A stretch of 64,000 nt of DNA from Cynocephalus volans (Eukaryota > Chordata > Mammalia > Dermoptera > Cynocephalidae). Below, one piece after another: positions 10,877-21,470 of the stretch (positions are counted from its first letter, which is position 1; every line of letters begins with the position of its first letter). The notes under the pieces were generated by a model, which made no database searches, was not told the DNA's origin, and worked only from the letters and a program-made list of their open reading frames with translations. The stretch covers positions 111,544,133-111,608,132 of the forward strand of contig NC_084463.1 in the NCBI RefSeq assembly GCF_027409185.1, given 5' to 3'. Made by a program: the position numbers and the translations under genes.

Positions 10877-13800
10877 TTAATTTTTAGCTCCCACCAATAA
10901 GTGAGAACATGTGGTATTTCTCTTTCTGTGCCAGACTTGTTTCACTAATATAATTCTCTCAAGGTCCATCCATGTTGTTGCAAATGGCAGTATTTCATTC
11001 GTTTTTATAGCTGAGTAGTATTCCATTGTGTAGATGTACCACATTTTCCGTATCCACTCATCTGATGATGGGCATTTGGGCTGGTTCCAACTCTTGGCTA
11101 TTGTAAAGAGTGCTGCGATAAACATTGGGGAACCGGTAAACCTTCGACTTGATGATTTCCATTCCTCTGGGTATATTCCCAACAGTGGGATAGCTGGGTC
11201 GTATGGTAGATCTATCTGCAATTGTTTGAGGAACCTCCATAGCATTTTCCATAGAGGCTGCACCATTTTGCAGTCCCACCAACAGTGTATGAGAGTTCCT
11301 TTTTCTCCGCAACCTCGCCAGCATTTATCGTTCAGAGTCTTTTGGATTTTAGCCATCCTAACTGGGGTTAGATGGTATCTCAGTGTGGTTTTGATTTGCA
11401 TTTCCCGGATGCTGAGTGATGTTGAGCATTTTTTCATATGCCTGTTGGCCATTTGTATATCTTCCTTAGAGAAATGCCTACTTAGCTCTTTTGCCCATTT
11501 TTTAATTGGGTTGCTTGTTTTCTTCTTGTAAAGTTGTTTGAGTTCCTTATATATTCTGGATATTAATCCTTTGTCAGATGTATATTTTGCAAATATTTTC
11601 TCCCACTCTGTTGGTTGTCTTTTAACTCTTTTAATTGTTTCTTTTGCTGTGCAGAAGCTTTTTAGTTTGATATAATCCCATTTGTTTATTTTTCCTTTGG
11701 TTGCCCGTGCTTTTGGGATCGTATTCATGAAGTCTGTGCCCAGTCCTATTTCCTGAAGTGTTTCTCCTATGTTTTCTTTAAGAAGTTTTATTGTTTCAGG
11801 GTGTATATTTAAATCCTTAATCCATTTTGAGTTGATTTTAGTATACGGTGAGAGGTATGGATCTAGTTTCGTTCTCCTGCATATGGATTTCCAGTTATCC
11901 CAGCACCATTTGCTGAAGAGGCAGTCCCTTCGCCAGTGAATAGGCTTGGTGTCTTTGTCAAAGATCAGATGGAAGTAAGTGTGTGGGTTGATTTCTGGAT
12001 TCTCTATTCTATTCCATTGGTCAGTGTGTCTGTTTTTATGCCAGTACCATACTGTTTTGGTTATTATAGCTTTGTAGTATAGCTTAAAGTCAGGTAGTGT
12101 TATACCTCCAGCTTTATTTTTTTTTGCTCAGCATTGCTTTGGCTATGCGTGGTCTTTTATTGTTCCATATAAATGTCTGGATAGTTTTTTCCATTTCTGA
12201 GAAAAATGTCTTTGGGATTTTGATGGGGATTGCATTGAATTTGTATTTCACTTTGGGTAGTATGGACATTTTCACTATGTTGATTCTTCCAATCCAACAG
12301 CATGGGATATCTTTCCATCTTCTTGTATCCTCTCTAATTTCTCTCAGCAGTGGTTTGTAGTTCTCATTATAGAGATTTTTCACCTCCTTGGTTAACTCAA
12401 TTCCTAAGTATTTTACTTTTTTGGTGGCTATTGTAAATGGGCAGGCTTTCTTGATTTCTCGTTCTGCATGTTCATTATTGGAGAAAAGAAATGCTACTGA
12501 TTTTTGTGTGTTGATTTTGTATCCTGCTACTGTGCTGAAATCATTTATCAATTCCAACAGTTTTTTTGTAGAGGTTTTAGGCTGTTCGATATATAGGATC
12601 ATGTCATCTGCAAACAGGGACAGTTTGACTTCCTCTTTTCCAATCTGGGTGCCCTTTATTTCCTTCTCTTCTCTGATTGCTCTGGCTAGTACTTCCAACA
12701 CTATGTTGAATAGGAGTGGTGAGAGTGGGCATCCTTGTCTAGTTCCTGTTCTTAAAGGAAAAGCTTTCAGCTTTTCCCCATTCAGGATGATACTGGCAGT
12801 GGGTTTGGCATAAATGGCTTTAATTATGTTGAGATACTTTCTCTCTATACCTAACTTATAGAGGGTCTTTGTCATGAATGAGTGCTGAACTTTATGAAAT
12901 GGTTTTTCAGCATCTATAGAGATGATCATATGGTCCTTGTGTTTGAGTTTATTAATATGGTGTATCACATTTATTGATTTGTGTATGTTGAACCAACCTT
13001 GCATCCCTGGGATGAATCCCACTTGATCGTGATGAATAATTTTACGTATGTGTTGCTGTATTCTGTTTGCTAGTATTTTAGTGAGAATTTTTGCATCTAT
13101 ATTCATCAAGGATATCGGCCTGTAGTTTTCTTTTTTGGTTATATCTTTACCTGGTTTTGGTATCAGGATGATGTTTGCTTCATAGAATGAGTTTGGGAGA
13201 TTTGCGTCCATTTCAATCTTTTGGAATAGTTTGTAAAGAATCAGTGTCAAATCCTATTTGAATATTTGGTAAAATTCTGCTGTGAATCATCTGGTCCTGG
13301 GCTTTTCTTTGTTGGGAGCCTTCTGATAACAGCTTCAATCTCCTTTATTGTTATTGGTCTGTTCAAATTTTCTACGTCTTCATCGTTCAGTTTTGGGAGC
13401 TTGTGTGTGTCCAGAAATTTATCCATTTCCTCCAGATTTTCAAATTTGTTGGCGTATAGTTGTTTATAGTAGTCTAGAATGATTCCTTGTATTTCAGATG
13501 AATCAGTTGTAATATCGCCTTTTTCATTTCTAATTTTTGTTATTTGAGTCTTCTCTCTTCTTTTTTTTGTTAGCCATGCTAATGGTTTGTCAATTTTATT
13601 TATCTTTTCAAAAAACCAACTTTTTGATTCGTTGATCTTTTGAATTGTTTTTTGGTTTTCAATTTCATTCAGTTCTGCTCTGATCTTAATGATTTCTTTC
13701 CGTGTGCTAACTTTAGGTTTGGATTGTTCTTGTTTTTCTAGTTCTTTAAGGTGAAGTGTTAGGTTATTCACTTGCCATCTTTCTATTCTTCTGAAGTGAG

Positions 13801-14700
13801 CGTTTAATGCAATAAATTTTCCCCTCAATACTGCTTTTGCAATATCCCACAGGTTTTGGTATGATGTATCATTGTTTTCATTAGTTTCAATAAATTTTTT
13901 GATTTCCTGCTTGATTTCTTCTTGGACCCATATGTCATTAAGTAGAATGCTGTTTAATTTCCATGTGTTTGTACAGTTTCCAGAGTTTCGTTTGTTATTA
14001 ATTTCTAGTTTTAATCCATTGTTGTCTGAGAAGATACATGGGATAATTCCAATTTTTTTGAATTTATTGAGACTTGATTTGTGACCTAATATGTGATCTA
14101 TCCTGGAGAATGATCCATGTGCTGATGAGAAGAATGAATATTCTGAGGTTGTTGGGTGGAATGTTCTGTAGATATCTGCCAATTCCAATTGGTCTAGAGT
14201 CTTGTTTAGATCTTGTGTTTCTCTACTGATTCTTTGCCTAGATGATCTGTCTAATATGGACAGTGGGGTGTTCAGGTCCCCTGCTATTATGGTATTAGTG
14301 TCTATTTCCTTCTTTAGGTCTAATAGAGTTTGTTTTATAAATCTGGCTGCTCCAACATTGGGTGCGTACATATTTATGATTGTTATGTCTTCTTGATGGA
14401 TCAGTCCTTTTTATCATTAAGTAGTGTCCCTCATTGTCTCTTTTTATGGTTTTTAGTTTAAAGTCTATTTTGTCAGATATAAGAATAGCCACTCCAGCTC
14501 GTTTTTCTTTTCTGTTTGCATGGTAAATCTTTTTCCATCCTTTCACTCTTAGTCTGTGTGAATCTTTATGGGTGAGGTGGGTCTCTTGTAGGCAGCATAT
14601 AGTTGGGTCCTGCTTTTTGATCCAGTCAGCCAGTCTGTGTCTTTTGATTGGCGAATTTTAGCCTTTTACATTAAGAGTTGTTATTGAAAGGTGTTGATTT
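10877..14700 (-). pseudogene. L1 ORF2p remnant (endonuclease and reverse transcriptase)
   Basis: The region has the full family length of about 1,275 codons but is broken. The endonuclease N-terminus (LQETH with the catalytic Glu) is followed by GDLNTP and RIDHIL. The SDH catalytic motif has become SDN (codon at 14023-14021), losing the conserved His. The reverse transcriptase keeps FADD at 12614-12603 and SIDAEK in motif A, but the conserved FD of that motif reads FH. The C-terminal Cys/His motif (CWRGC...HCWWDC, about 11323-11270) is intact. Lesions: TAA at 14660-14658; frameshift near 14398-14412; one-base loss at about 13284-13291; TAG at 13256-13254; and a slip in a nine-A run at 12125-12117. 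From 12116 to the stop at 10877 the frame is open. Confidence 0.92.
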
Positions 14701-14704
14701 ATTC

Positions 14705-14845
14705 CTAGCATTTTATTGGTTGTTTGGTTGTCTTAGGTGTCTTTTGTTCCTTGCTTTCTGATTTACTGTTTGGTTTCTGTGTTTGTTGGTTCCTTAGGTT
14801 GTAGATAGTGTTTTTGTTTGCTTGTTTTCTCTTCATGAATGCCAT
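14705..14845 (-). other. Small basic ORF in the L1 inter-ORF spacer
   Basis: A 46-codon frame (MAFMKRKQANKN to KQPIKC, TAG at 14707-14705) fills most of the spacer between ORF1 (stop at 14899) and ORF2 (about 14700). It is very rich in Lys, Gln and Asn and has no recognised domain. The composition is what A-rich L1 sense strand gives by chance, so coding status is doubtful. Confidence 0.2.
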
Positions 14846-14898
14846 TTTTATTATACTAGCGGGTTTAGATTTTTCTTGGGTTTTTATGGCAATGGTAG

Positions 14899-15879
14899 TT
14901 ATTTTTCAGGAACCAAACCCAGTACTCCCTTGAGGATTTCTTGTAAGGGTGCTCGTGTGGTAGTGAACTCCCACAGCTTTCGTTTGTCTGAGAAGTATAC
15001 TATTTGCCCTTCATTTCGGAAGGATAGCCTTGCAGGGTAGAGTATTCTTGGCTGGCAATCTTTGTCTTTTAGTATTTTGAAAATATCATCCCATTCCTTT
15101 CTAGCTCTTAGGGTTTGTGATGAAAAGTCTGATGTTAACCTGATTGGGGCTCCCTTATAGGTGATTTGACGCTTCTCTCTTGCAGCTTTTAAGATTCTCT
15201 CTTTGTCTCTGAGTTTTGCCAATTTGACTATGACATGTCTTGGAGAAGGTCTTTTTGGGTTGAATACATTTGGAGATCGTTGAGCTTCCTGGATCTGAAG
15301 ATCTGTGATTTTTCCTATACCTGGGAAGTTTTCTGCCACTATTTTCTTGAATATGTTTTCTATGGAATCTCCATTTTCCTCCCCTTCTGGAATACCCATG
15401 ACTCGGATATTTGAGCGCTTAAGGTTGTCTGATATCTCTCTCAGATTTTCTTCAATGTCCTTGATTCTTTTTTCTTTCTTTTTGTCTGCTTGTGTTATTT
15501 CAAACAGCCCATCTTCAAGTTCAGAGGTTCTCTCTTCAACTTCGAGAAGCCTGCTGCTTAAACTCTCTGTTGTGCTTTTTATTTCGCTGAATAACTTCTT
15601 CAGTTCAGCAAGTTCTGCTACATTTTTTTTCAGGTCATTGATTTCCTTGTACATTTCCTCTTTCAGATCCTGTATACTTTTCCTCATTTCATCATGATGT
15701 CTAGCCGAGTTTTCTTGTATCTCATTCAGTTTCCTTAGAATTATCACTCGAAATTCCTTGTCAGTCATTTCAAGGGCTTCTTGTTCTAAAGGATCTAGAG
15801 TTTGAGATTTATTAACTTTTGGTGGTGTACTTTCTTGATTTTTTGTATTTCTGGTATCTTTTTATTGGTGTTTATTCAT
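14899..15879 (-). pseudogene. L1 ORF1p (RNA-binding chaperone), nonsense near start
   Basis: The main open part (15768-14899, 289 codons from MTDKEF) has the ORF1p layout. A charged heptad-rich coiled coil comes first (about residues 1-115 of this part), then an RRM with RVMGIPEGEE, then the C-terminal domain with RHVIVK and RQITYKGAPIRL. An in-frame ATG lies upstream at 15879-15877, but codon 6 from it is TAA (15864-15862). With that codon sense, the protein would be about 326 residues, the normal family length. As it stands, translation could only start downstream, probably at the ATG at 15768, losing the N-terminal tail. ORF1p forms trimers that coat L1 RNA. Confidence 0.9.
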
Positions 15880-17429
15880 TGTGGCAGGGGGTTTCACAGT
15901 CCACCGGTTTGAGACTATTGACTAACTAGGATGTTGCTGTGGTTGCCAATTTCGTATGGCTACCTCCGTGACTGCTCAGTTGGCCTCTAGTGCCTTGTGT
16001 GTGTGGTTGCCTCGGGTCTTGGGCTTCTCCGGGGAGCCACCTTTCTGGTCAGCTTGGACTCTGCTGGGCTGGTGGATCACGTACCACAGGGTGTGTGATC
16101 TCTGTTGAGCTTTCACTTCCTGTGCAGGACTTCTCCCTGTTCCGTGTGCTCTGGCCCAGGCTGTTAGATCATGCAGTGGCGACCCCACCGGGTGTGTGGT
16201 TTCTGTCCAGTCTCCGCCTCCCTGGCTGCACGTCTCCCCACTCTGTGCGCATTGTGCTGGGCCAGGGCGTGTCTTCTGCACCCCTCATCTATCAGCTGGG
16301 CCTTCAAGACCCTGCTCGGCACCGCCTCACCCAGGAAGTCTACCAGGTTTCTGCTAGGCACAGACGACCGACCGGTCACTCTGGGTGCCTTTGTAGCACT
16401 GTGTAGATCTTTCTCAGGTCTTGTTCACCTTTGTATCCCCCTGGCATAGACCGAATCTAGCGCCTGCCTGCAGCCAGCTCTCTGGTAGGTTCAAGCGGAC
16501 CTGGGAACTCTCCTACCACACTATTCCCAACCAGAAATTCGTTAGGCTTTTTTCCGAACTGGTGGCAGCAGAGATGGTATCTGCCTCCCAGTAACAGGAA
16601 GTTTACTGGAGGCCGGAGTCCAGGGTGTGTTGGAGTGACAGTTGGCCCGCCCGTACTTCCTTGCCCTCCCGACACTGGCCGGGGATGCCCCCCAGCACTA
16701 GCCCTGCCAGAGAACCGCGGAGGGAGTGGGAGGGGAGGCCGGCCCGCAGGCTCCGGAAAGCCCTGCGCCGGGTCAAGCAAGTGGGAAGGCTCAGTGCTGG
16801 CCGAGCCGGGCGGAGCTGCCAGCACCTGGGAAAATGGAGGCAGCCCCGGGGCGGTGAGTGGCCTGGTGGTGCAGGCAGGAGCCGGGTGGGCGTCAGCCCC
16901 CCGCACAGAGCTGGGCCAAGGGTCACTCACAGTGCTGTGCCAGGTCGGGTGCTCACTCTCTGTCTCTGGTTTGTCGCCTTCCCCATTCTCGGCCGCTGCC
17001 GCCTTGGGCTGTTCAGTCGCGGAGCGGCTTGGGCGCTCCCAGGAATCTTCTTTAATGCCGGCCTGAAACCTCGATTCCTGAATAGGGCAGCTGGTCGCCT
17101 TCAGCGCGGCCCCGGCCTCCGGGATCCTGTCTGCATCCACAGCAGCCCTGGCGCCGCGTTCCCTGTTTAGAGACTCACTTTTGCAGCTAAGAAACAGTTC
17201 TTTTCCTGCTCCACACTTCAAAGCTGTTGCCTGTAAGTGAGGCAGCCTCTCCTGCCAGGGGCAAAGTGGCAGTCAACCCCCACGACCGGCCAGCAGCTGC
17301 GGTCCTCCCTTAAGAGATGGTGAGAGGAAGGTCCACAAGTTTCCCAGCTGCCTGAGGCCCAGTGGCCGCCTTTTCCACCTCAGCTACTCCGCGCCAGCCG
17401 CCGCAGCCACCGCCATCTTGAAAACTCCC
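15880..17429 (-). promoter_or_regulatory. L1 5' UTR / internal promoter
   Basis: About 1.55 kb of GC- and CpG-rich sequence precedes ORF1. The richest part is 16450-17420. The first 20 bases contain CAAGATGGCGG (about 17421-17411), a near-perfect YY1 site at the element's extreme 5' end, the place where YY1 fixes the start site in other L1 lineages. It is longer than the roughly 900-base 5' UTR of human L1. I see no tandem monomers. Confidence 0.8.
16457..17221 (-). other. Long open frame in the L1 5' UTR (254 codons)
   Basis: On the L1 sense strand, a frame runs uninterrupted from ATG at 17221 to the stop at 16457. The predicted product is Pro/Ser/Gly/Ala-rich with no recognised domain, signal peptide or membrane segment. 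Other frames here are also long: plus strand 16625-17170 with 181 codons, minus strand 16603-16926 with 107. That is expected in GC-rich, stop-poor DNA. It is listed because its length exceeds what the decayed ORF2 retains in any comparable N-terminal stretch. Confidence 0.2.
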
Positions 17430-17444
17430 TAAAACTATACTGTT
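17430..17444 (+). repeat. Target-site duplication of the L1, right copy
   Basis: TAAAACTATACTGTT is the partner of 10600-10614 with one C/T difference. It fixes the L1 5' end at 17429, where the element begins GGGAGTTTTCAAGATGGCGG on the minus strand. Confidence 0.85.
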
Positions 17445-17661
17445 AAAGTCAGGATGTGGTTACCTTTGGGGATGAGGGAGTGGGGTCGTGATTGGCAGGA
17501 GCCAAGAGGGGGCTCCTGGGGTGCTGGCAGTGTGCTATTTCCTGACTTGGGTGGTGGTTGCTTAGGTGTTTGCTTTGTTTTAAATCACTGAGTTGAACAT
17601 GCATGTTTTGTGCACATTTCTGGATATATGTGTGTTATTCTTCAACTAAAAAAAAAAAAAC
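17445..17661 (+). repeat. Older L1 3'-end fragment, right part, with A tail
   Basis: It continues the fragment broken at 10599: AAAGTCAGGATGTGGTTACC, the G-rich 3' UTR part, TAAATCACTGAGTTGAACATGC, GATATATGTGTGTTATTC, then an A run at about 17648-17661. The order fits the L1M 3' UTR. Confidence 0.8.
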
Positions 17662-18979
17662 CCAGCTCCCTCAGAAAGGACTTTGAGAAGCAAATGAAGG
17701 AGGCAGGGGATGAGAAGCTGGTGGCAGAGGGTCGAGGGCTGTGTGTACATGTGTTGGGGAGGTATGGAATTCTCAATTTCCGTTGTATGGGAGACAGCCC
17801 AGCAGATCACACAAACCCCTTCAGAAGTGGTCAAATGAATGAAGCAGGCTCCCTCCCCCTGCACCCCACACCCCAGCACCTCCACTGGGGAGAGCAGTGG
17901 CTCACTGCACCCAACAGCAGGGAGACCACGGAACAAAGCGGAAACCAAGATAGTGAGCTCCCCTGGGGACCACAGGTGCAGCCATAGAGAAACCCAGAAT
18001 GACTGGCTGCTAAACAAGGGCCTGGGAAGGCCCCAGAATCTCCATGTTGGAGGAGACCTTGAGGGCCAACCTCTCACTCTCACCTGCAGGCTGCACACCT
18101 CTGTACTGCAGCTTGCTTGGCTCCTGCAGGGGCCAGGAGCTCAGCCTTCCTGAACAAGCTCATTCACCCCCACAAGCTGCCCACCCTTGGGGCATTCTCC
18201 TCCCACTGAACTAAAGTCCTTGCCTTGGGTGTCCACCAAGGGGTTGCAGACTTCCCCTCGGGCTTCCACACTGTGTCTGCTGCTTCTCCTCTCATTCCCT
18301 TCCAGCAGGAGGAGAGGCCCACAGCCCCCCAGTTCTATGCGTTTCCAGGTTTAACTTTCCCAGTTCCTTGTTGGACAGTTTTGCATAACTTTTTCCCTGT
18401 GACTGCTCTCCTTTGGACAAGCTTTTGTGTTGCTCAGGACTGACCACAGAGCCGAGAGCCACCACCTCACTTACACGGGACAATGGGCTTCAACATAGCC
18501 AAGGAATCACACCTTCGGTGGCCACACACGCTCCTGAGCCATGCTAGGATGGTGTAGAGGCCAGCTGAAATTTGTCCTCTCAGAAGCTGCGGTCCATCTT
18601 GGGTCTCCATCCTGCCCCTCCAAGGCTGGACTTTTGGATGCAGTGCCATCTCTGTGACGCTTGCTCCCAGCAAGGTCAGCCCATCGCTCTCCTGCCCAGG
18701 TTTCTACAGCTTCTGTGAGAAACTTTGAGGCCCCTGAGCCTGAGCACATCTGCTGCCTGCACCCAGGCTGGGCCATGTCACGGGTGCTTCTTTAAGCAGA
18801 GCTGCTGCCAGCCTCCCCGGCCCCTCCAACAGCCCTGTTGGCCCAGTGAGGTGTCCTACCCCACCACGCTGGCAGCAGAGCTCAGGCAGGGAGGACTGAA
18901 ACCAGCCCAGCTCTCTGAGTCACAAGGCCTGCTGGCGTTTCAGACGGGAGGTGGAAAGCGAAGGCCGAAGTGGGAGGCT

Positions 18980-19110
18980 GAGGACGTGGCTTCTCTGATT
19001 GTCAGCTGTGTGGCCTTGGACAAGCCTCTCCGCCCTTCTGGTTTCATTGTCTGTGGGGTCAGATGATAATCTCTGTCCCTCTCAGTGGGAGGCTGAGCAG
19101 AAGGACTGAT
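18980..19110 (+). repeat. MIR fragment
   Basis: The core order is CAGCTGTGTGGCCTTGGACAAG, then CTGGTTTCATTGTCTGTGGG. Only the central region is recognisable. Confidence 0.65.
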
Positions 19111-20074
19111 GGGAAATGCCTTTATCAGCTACGAAACAGCAAGCAGACGTGAGGCTGTTCATAGCATCAGGGCGGGGGCTCCGGCAAACGTGCTCAACAA
19201 ACAGAAAGGGGGGCTGGACTGAGAGCCCCCGCCACTCTGCCGCAGATTCTGGCTGCTCAGCATATCCTCAGGCCAGGCCTCGCTAACTGTGAGGCTGCTG
19301 AACCAAAGACTGGAGAAACTTGTTGAGAACAGAAGAGGCCGCAGCCCCCTCCTTTCCTGCCAGCCACTGAGGCGCACTCTGAGCCCCATGTGCCTGCCTT
19401 CTATGGGGGCACCTTGCCAAGCCCAGAGAGGGAGGTGGGAGCTCTGGGAAGTCAAGTGTCCTTCAGGGACTCACAGCTGACATTTCCCAGGCCCTGCCCC
19501 GGCCCAAAGCATGCCCTCAGCACCCTAGAGACAGGAAGTGTGGTGACCCCGGGGTCATGAACAGCCAGTGTGGCCTCCTGGAAGAATGTGGAAGAAATGG
19601 GTGGAGGCCAAGAGCGGGGTTGGAGGAGGCGGGTGGAAGGGACACCACCTCGGTGAAGATATCTGGGCCTGTCAGGGAGAGTGGACTATGAGGCCAAGGG
19701 GAGCTCCCTCCCTGGAGGCTGCGGGAGGAGCTTTCTAGAACAGGGCAGTAAGGCCACGTTGGGGCCTCTCTGAGCAGAGCCCTGGTGTGCTCCTTGGGAA
19801 CACATCTGGTGCCTGGGGGGAGGAGCCAGGCCAGCCCTGGTGCTGGGGCTAGCACTGGCCGCTAGCACTGTCTCCCTCCCATCCGCCTCAGACCTTGACC
19901 ATGCTCACTGAACAAACTTGGAGCTCTTCCCTTCTCTCTGAGCAAATTCCATTCACAGAAACTGCAAGGCAGCCTTCCTTTCCTCCATCCAGTGCCTTCC
20001 TGGTAAGTTCAGCACCCTTGGGAGCAGCCTGGTGTTGTTGCTATCGGAACCTCAACCTGTACCTGAGATGAAAG

Positions 20075-20285
20075 TAACCGCAGGTCGTGCTTATTTACCA
20101 TTCGCCTAGCACTGCGTCAATGCCTTACATGCCCAATCTCATGTATTCCTCACAACAGCCTGAGAGGTGGAGATGACAATTATCTCCATTTTATAGAATT
20201 GGAGACTGAGGCTGAGAGGTTGGGAGACTTGCCTAGGGTCACATGGTCAGTAAGTGGTAGAGCCAGGCTGGGAACCAGGGGGTAT
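20075..20285 (-). repeat. MIR SINE remnant
   Basis: Reverse-complement MIR: TCATGTATTCCTCACAACAGCC, ATTTTATAGAATTGGAGACTGAGG, GGGTCACATGGTCAGTAAGTGG. Confidence 0.85.
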
Positions 20286-20489
20286 GCCTCCTTCACTGTT
20301 CCTCACTCGGATAAGTGGTCAGCCCCACCCCACCCTTTATCCTGCCCCGTGCATGCCTCAGAGGTAGTGGACTAGATTGCAGGAGCTGGGGATGCCCCAA
20401 TACCAGGTGGAGAAAGGTCATCTCAGCCTCAGCAGACTCTAGGGAGCCAGTCTGCTCTGCTCCCTTTGAAGGCTCTCTGCAGAGGCACG

Positions 20490-20990
20490 ATTCATTCATC
20501 CTTTCATCCATCCAGAGAATATTTAATGAGTGCCTTCTGTGTACCAGGAACAGTTCTAGGCCACAGAGATACATCAGTGACTAAACAGAAAAGGATCTTT
20601 GTTTTTGTAAAGATTATCTTCTAGGAGGAGAGCAGGCAATACATTCCATAGTATGTGACAAGCTGGGCACAGAATTGTACACAGGGAAAGAAGTTCATGG
20701 TGGTGGAGAGAGGAGGCAGGTGGCAATTGTAAGAGGTGTTCAGGGAGATCCTTAGTCAGGTGGGATCTGAGCAAAGACATGGAGGTGGAGGGGGGGAGAC
20801 TGGGGTAGCTGGGGGAGTCCCTCACCAGCAGCGGGCCTGGCATGCTCAGAGAACAGCAGGGCTGCAGGACTGCGGGAGCAGAGCAAGCAGGGGGTTAGGG
20901 GCAGGAGAGGATGCCCAAGAGGTGAGGGTGGGGTCAGTTGTGTGGGCTCATAGGCCATTGAACAGACTTTGGCTTTTAGTCTGAGTGACA
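20490..20990 (-). repeat. L2 LINE 3' fragment
   Basis: It shows the reverse complement of the L2 3' end: ATTCATCC...ATATTTAATGAGTGCC, TACCAGGAACAGTTCTAGG, ATACATCAGTGACTAAACAG. Further in come GGGATCTGAGCAAAGACATGG and TGGCTTTTAGTCTGAGTGA of the 3' UTR/ORF end. Confidence 0.75.
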
Positions 20991-21224
20991 GGGCCAGCCA
21001 TTGCAGGGCCTGACTGATGTGTTAACTGGGTCACTCTGGGAGCTGTGCTGGGCACAGAGCATTAGAGGAAGGAAGGAAGCAGGGACACCTACTAGCAGAC
21101 TGCTGTCCTAACTCCCAAGGCCCAGCCTATAGCCTCTGGGAAGTCCATGGCTCTGGGGCTGGGGCTTGAGGTAGAGACCCCGGCAGCCCCTCCCTCTGTG
21201 GAGGGCACCGTGGCTTGGTTTACC

Positions 21225-21470
21225 AGTCCAGGCATCTAAATTATTTATGTAATACTTACAACTACATGATCTGGAAACACACAATACTTTTAATTAAAGA
21301 ATTTAAATAAGGGCAATTAAACCTGGCAGGAGAGAAGCCGCAACACACAGAGAGCTTAATTGGAATGGAGACCAAATTAAATATGGAAACAGCAATGAAA
21401 AAAAAAATCTAAAGTTGAACGTATAGAATTAAGAAGGCTAATAAAAATTCCTAGAGCCGGGTTCCCAGAC
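21225..21470. promoter_or_regulatory. A/T-rich homeobox-motif-dense block (candidate conserved element)
   Basis: Unique sequence has unusually many TAATTA/TTAATT cores: CTAAATTATTTATGTAAT, CTTTTAATTAAAGAATTTAA, GGCAATTAAACC, GCTTAATTGG, CCAAATTAAAT. It looks like a conserved non-coding element rather than a decayed repeat. No conservation data are available here. Confidence 0.3.

Larger units (their letters stand above)
10615..17429 (-). mobile_element. Full-length L1 retrotransposon (decayed ORFs)
   Basis: This non-LTR retrotransposon reads right to left. It has a 5' UTR of about 1.5 kb starting near 17429, ORF1 (15879-14899 including a broken start), an inter-ORF spacer, ORF2 (about 14700-10877), a 3' UTR with a G-rich polypurine tract, then AATAAA and a two-part A tail. 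The total length is about 6.8 kb, bounded by 15-bp duplications. It is inserted in the same orientation as GALNT18 inside its last intron, and inside an older L1 tail of opposite orientation. The reading frames carry several disabling changes but remain closely readable, and the duplications differ at one base. The insertion is therefore old enough to have decayed but far younger than the surrounding L2 and MIR material. The subfamily cannot be named from sequence alone. Confidence 0.95.

Noticed and set aside
11034..11531. 165-codon plus-strand frame
   Set aside because: It is the antisense shadow of L1 ORF2.
15305..15697. 130-codon Ser/Phe-rich plus-strand frame
   Set aside because: Antisense shadow of the ORF1 coiled-coil region; Ser/Phe/Leu come from reverse-complemented Lys/Glu codons.
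16625..17170. 181-codon antisense frame in the L1 5' UTR (position reminiscent of primate L1 ORF0)
   Set aside because: Longer than the primate ORF0 and without similarity that I can see; several frames are open here because the DNA is GC-rich. Mentioned only as context for the sense frame.
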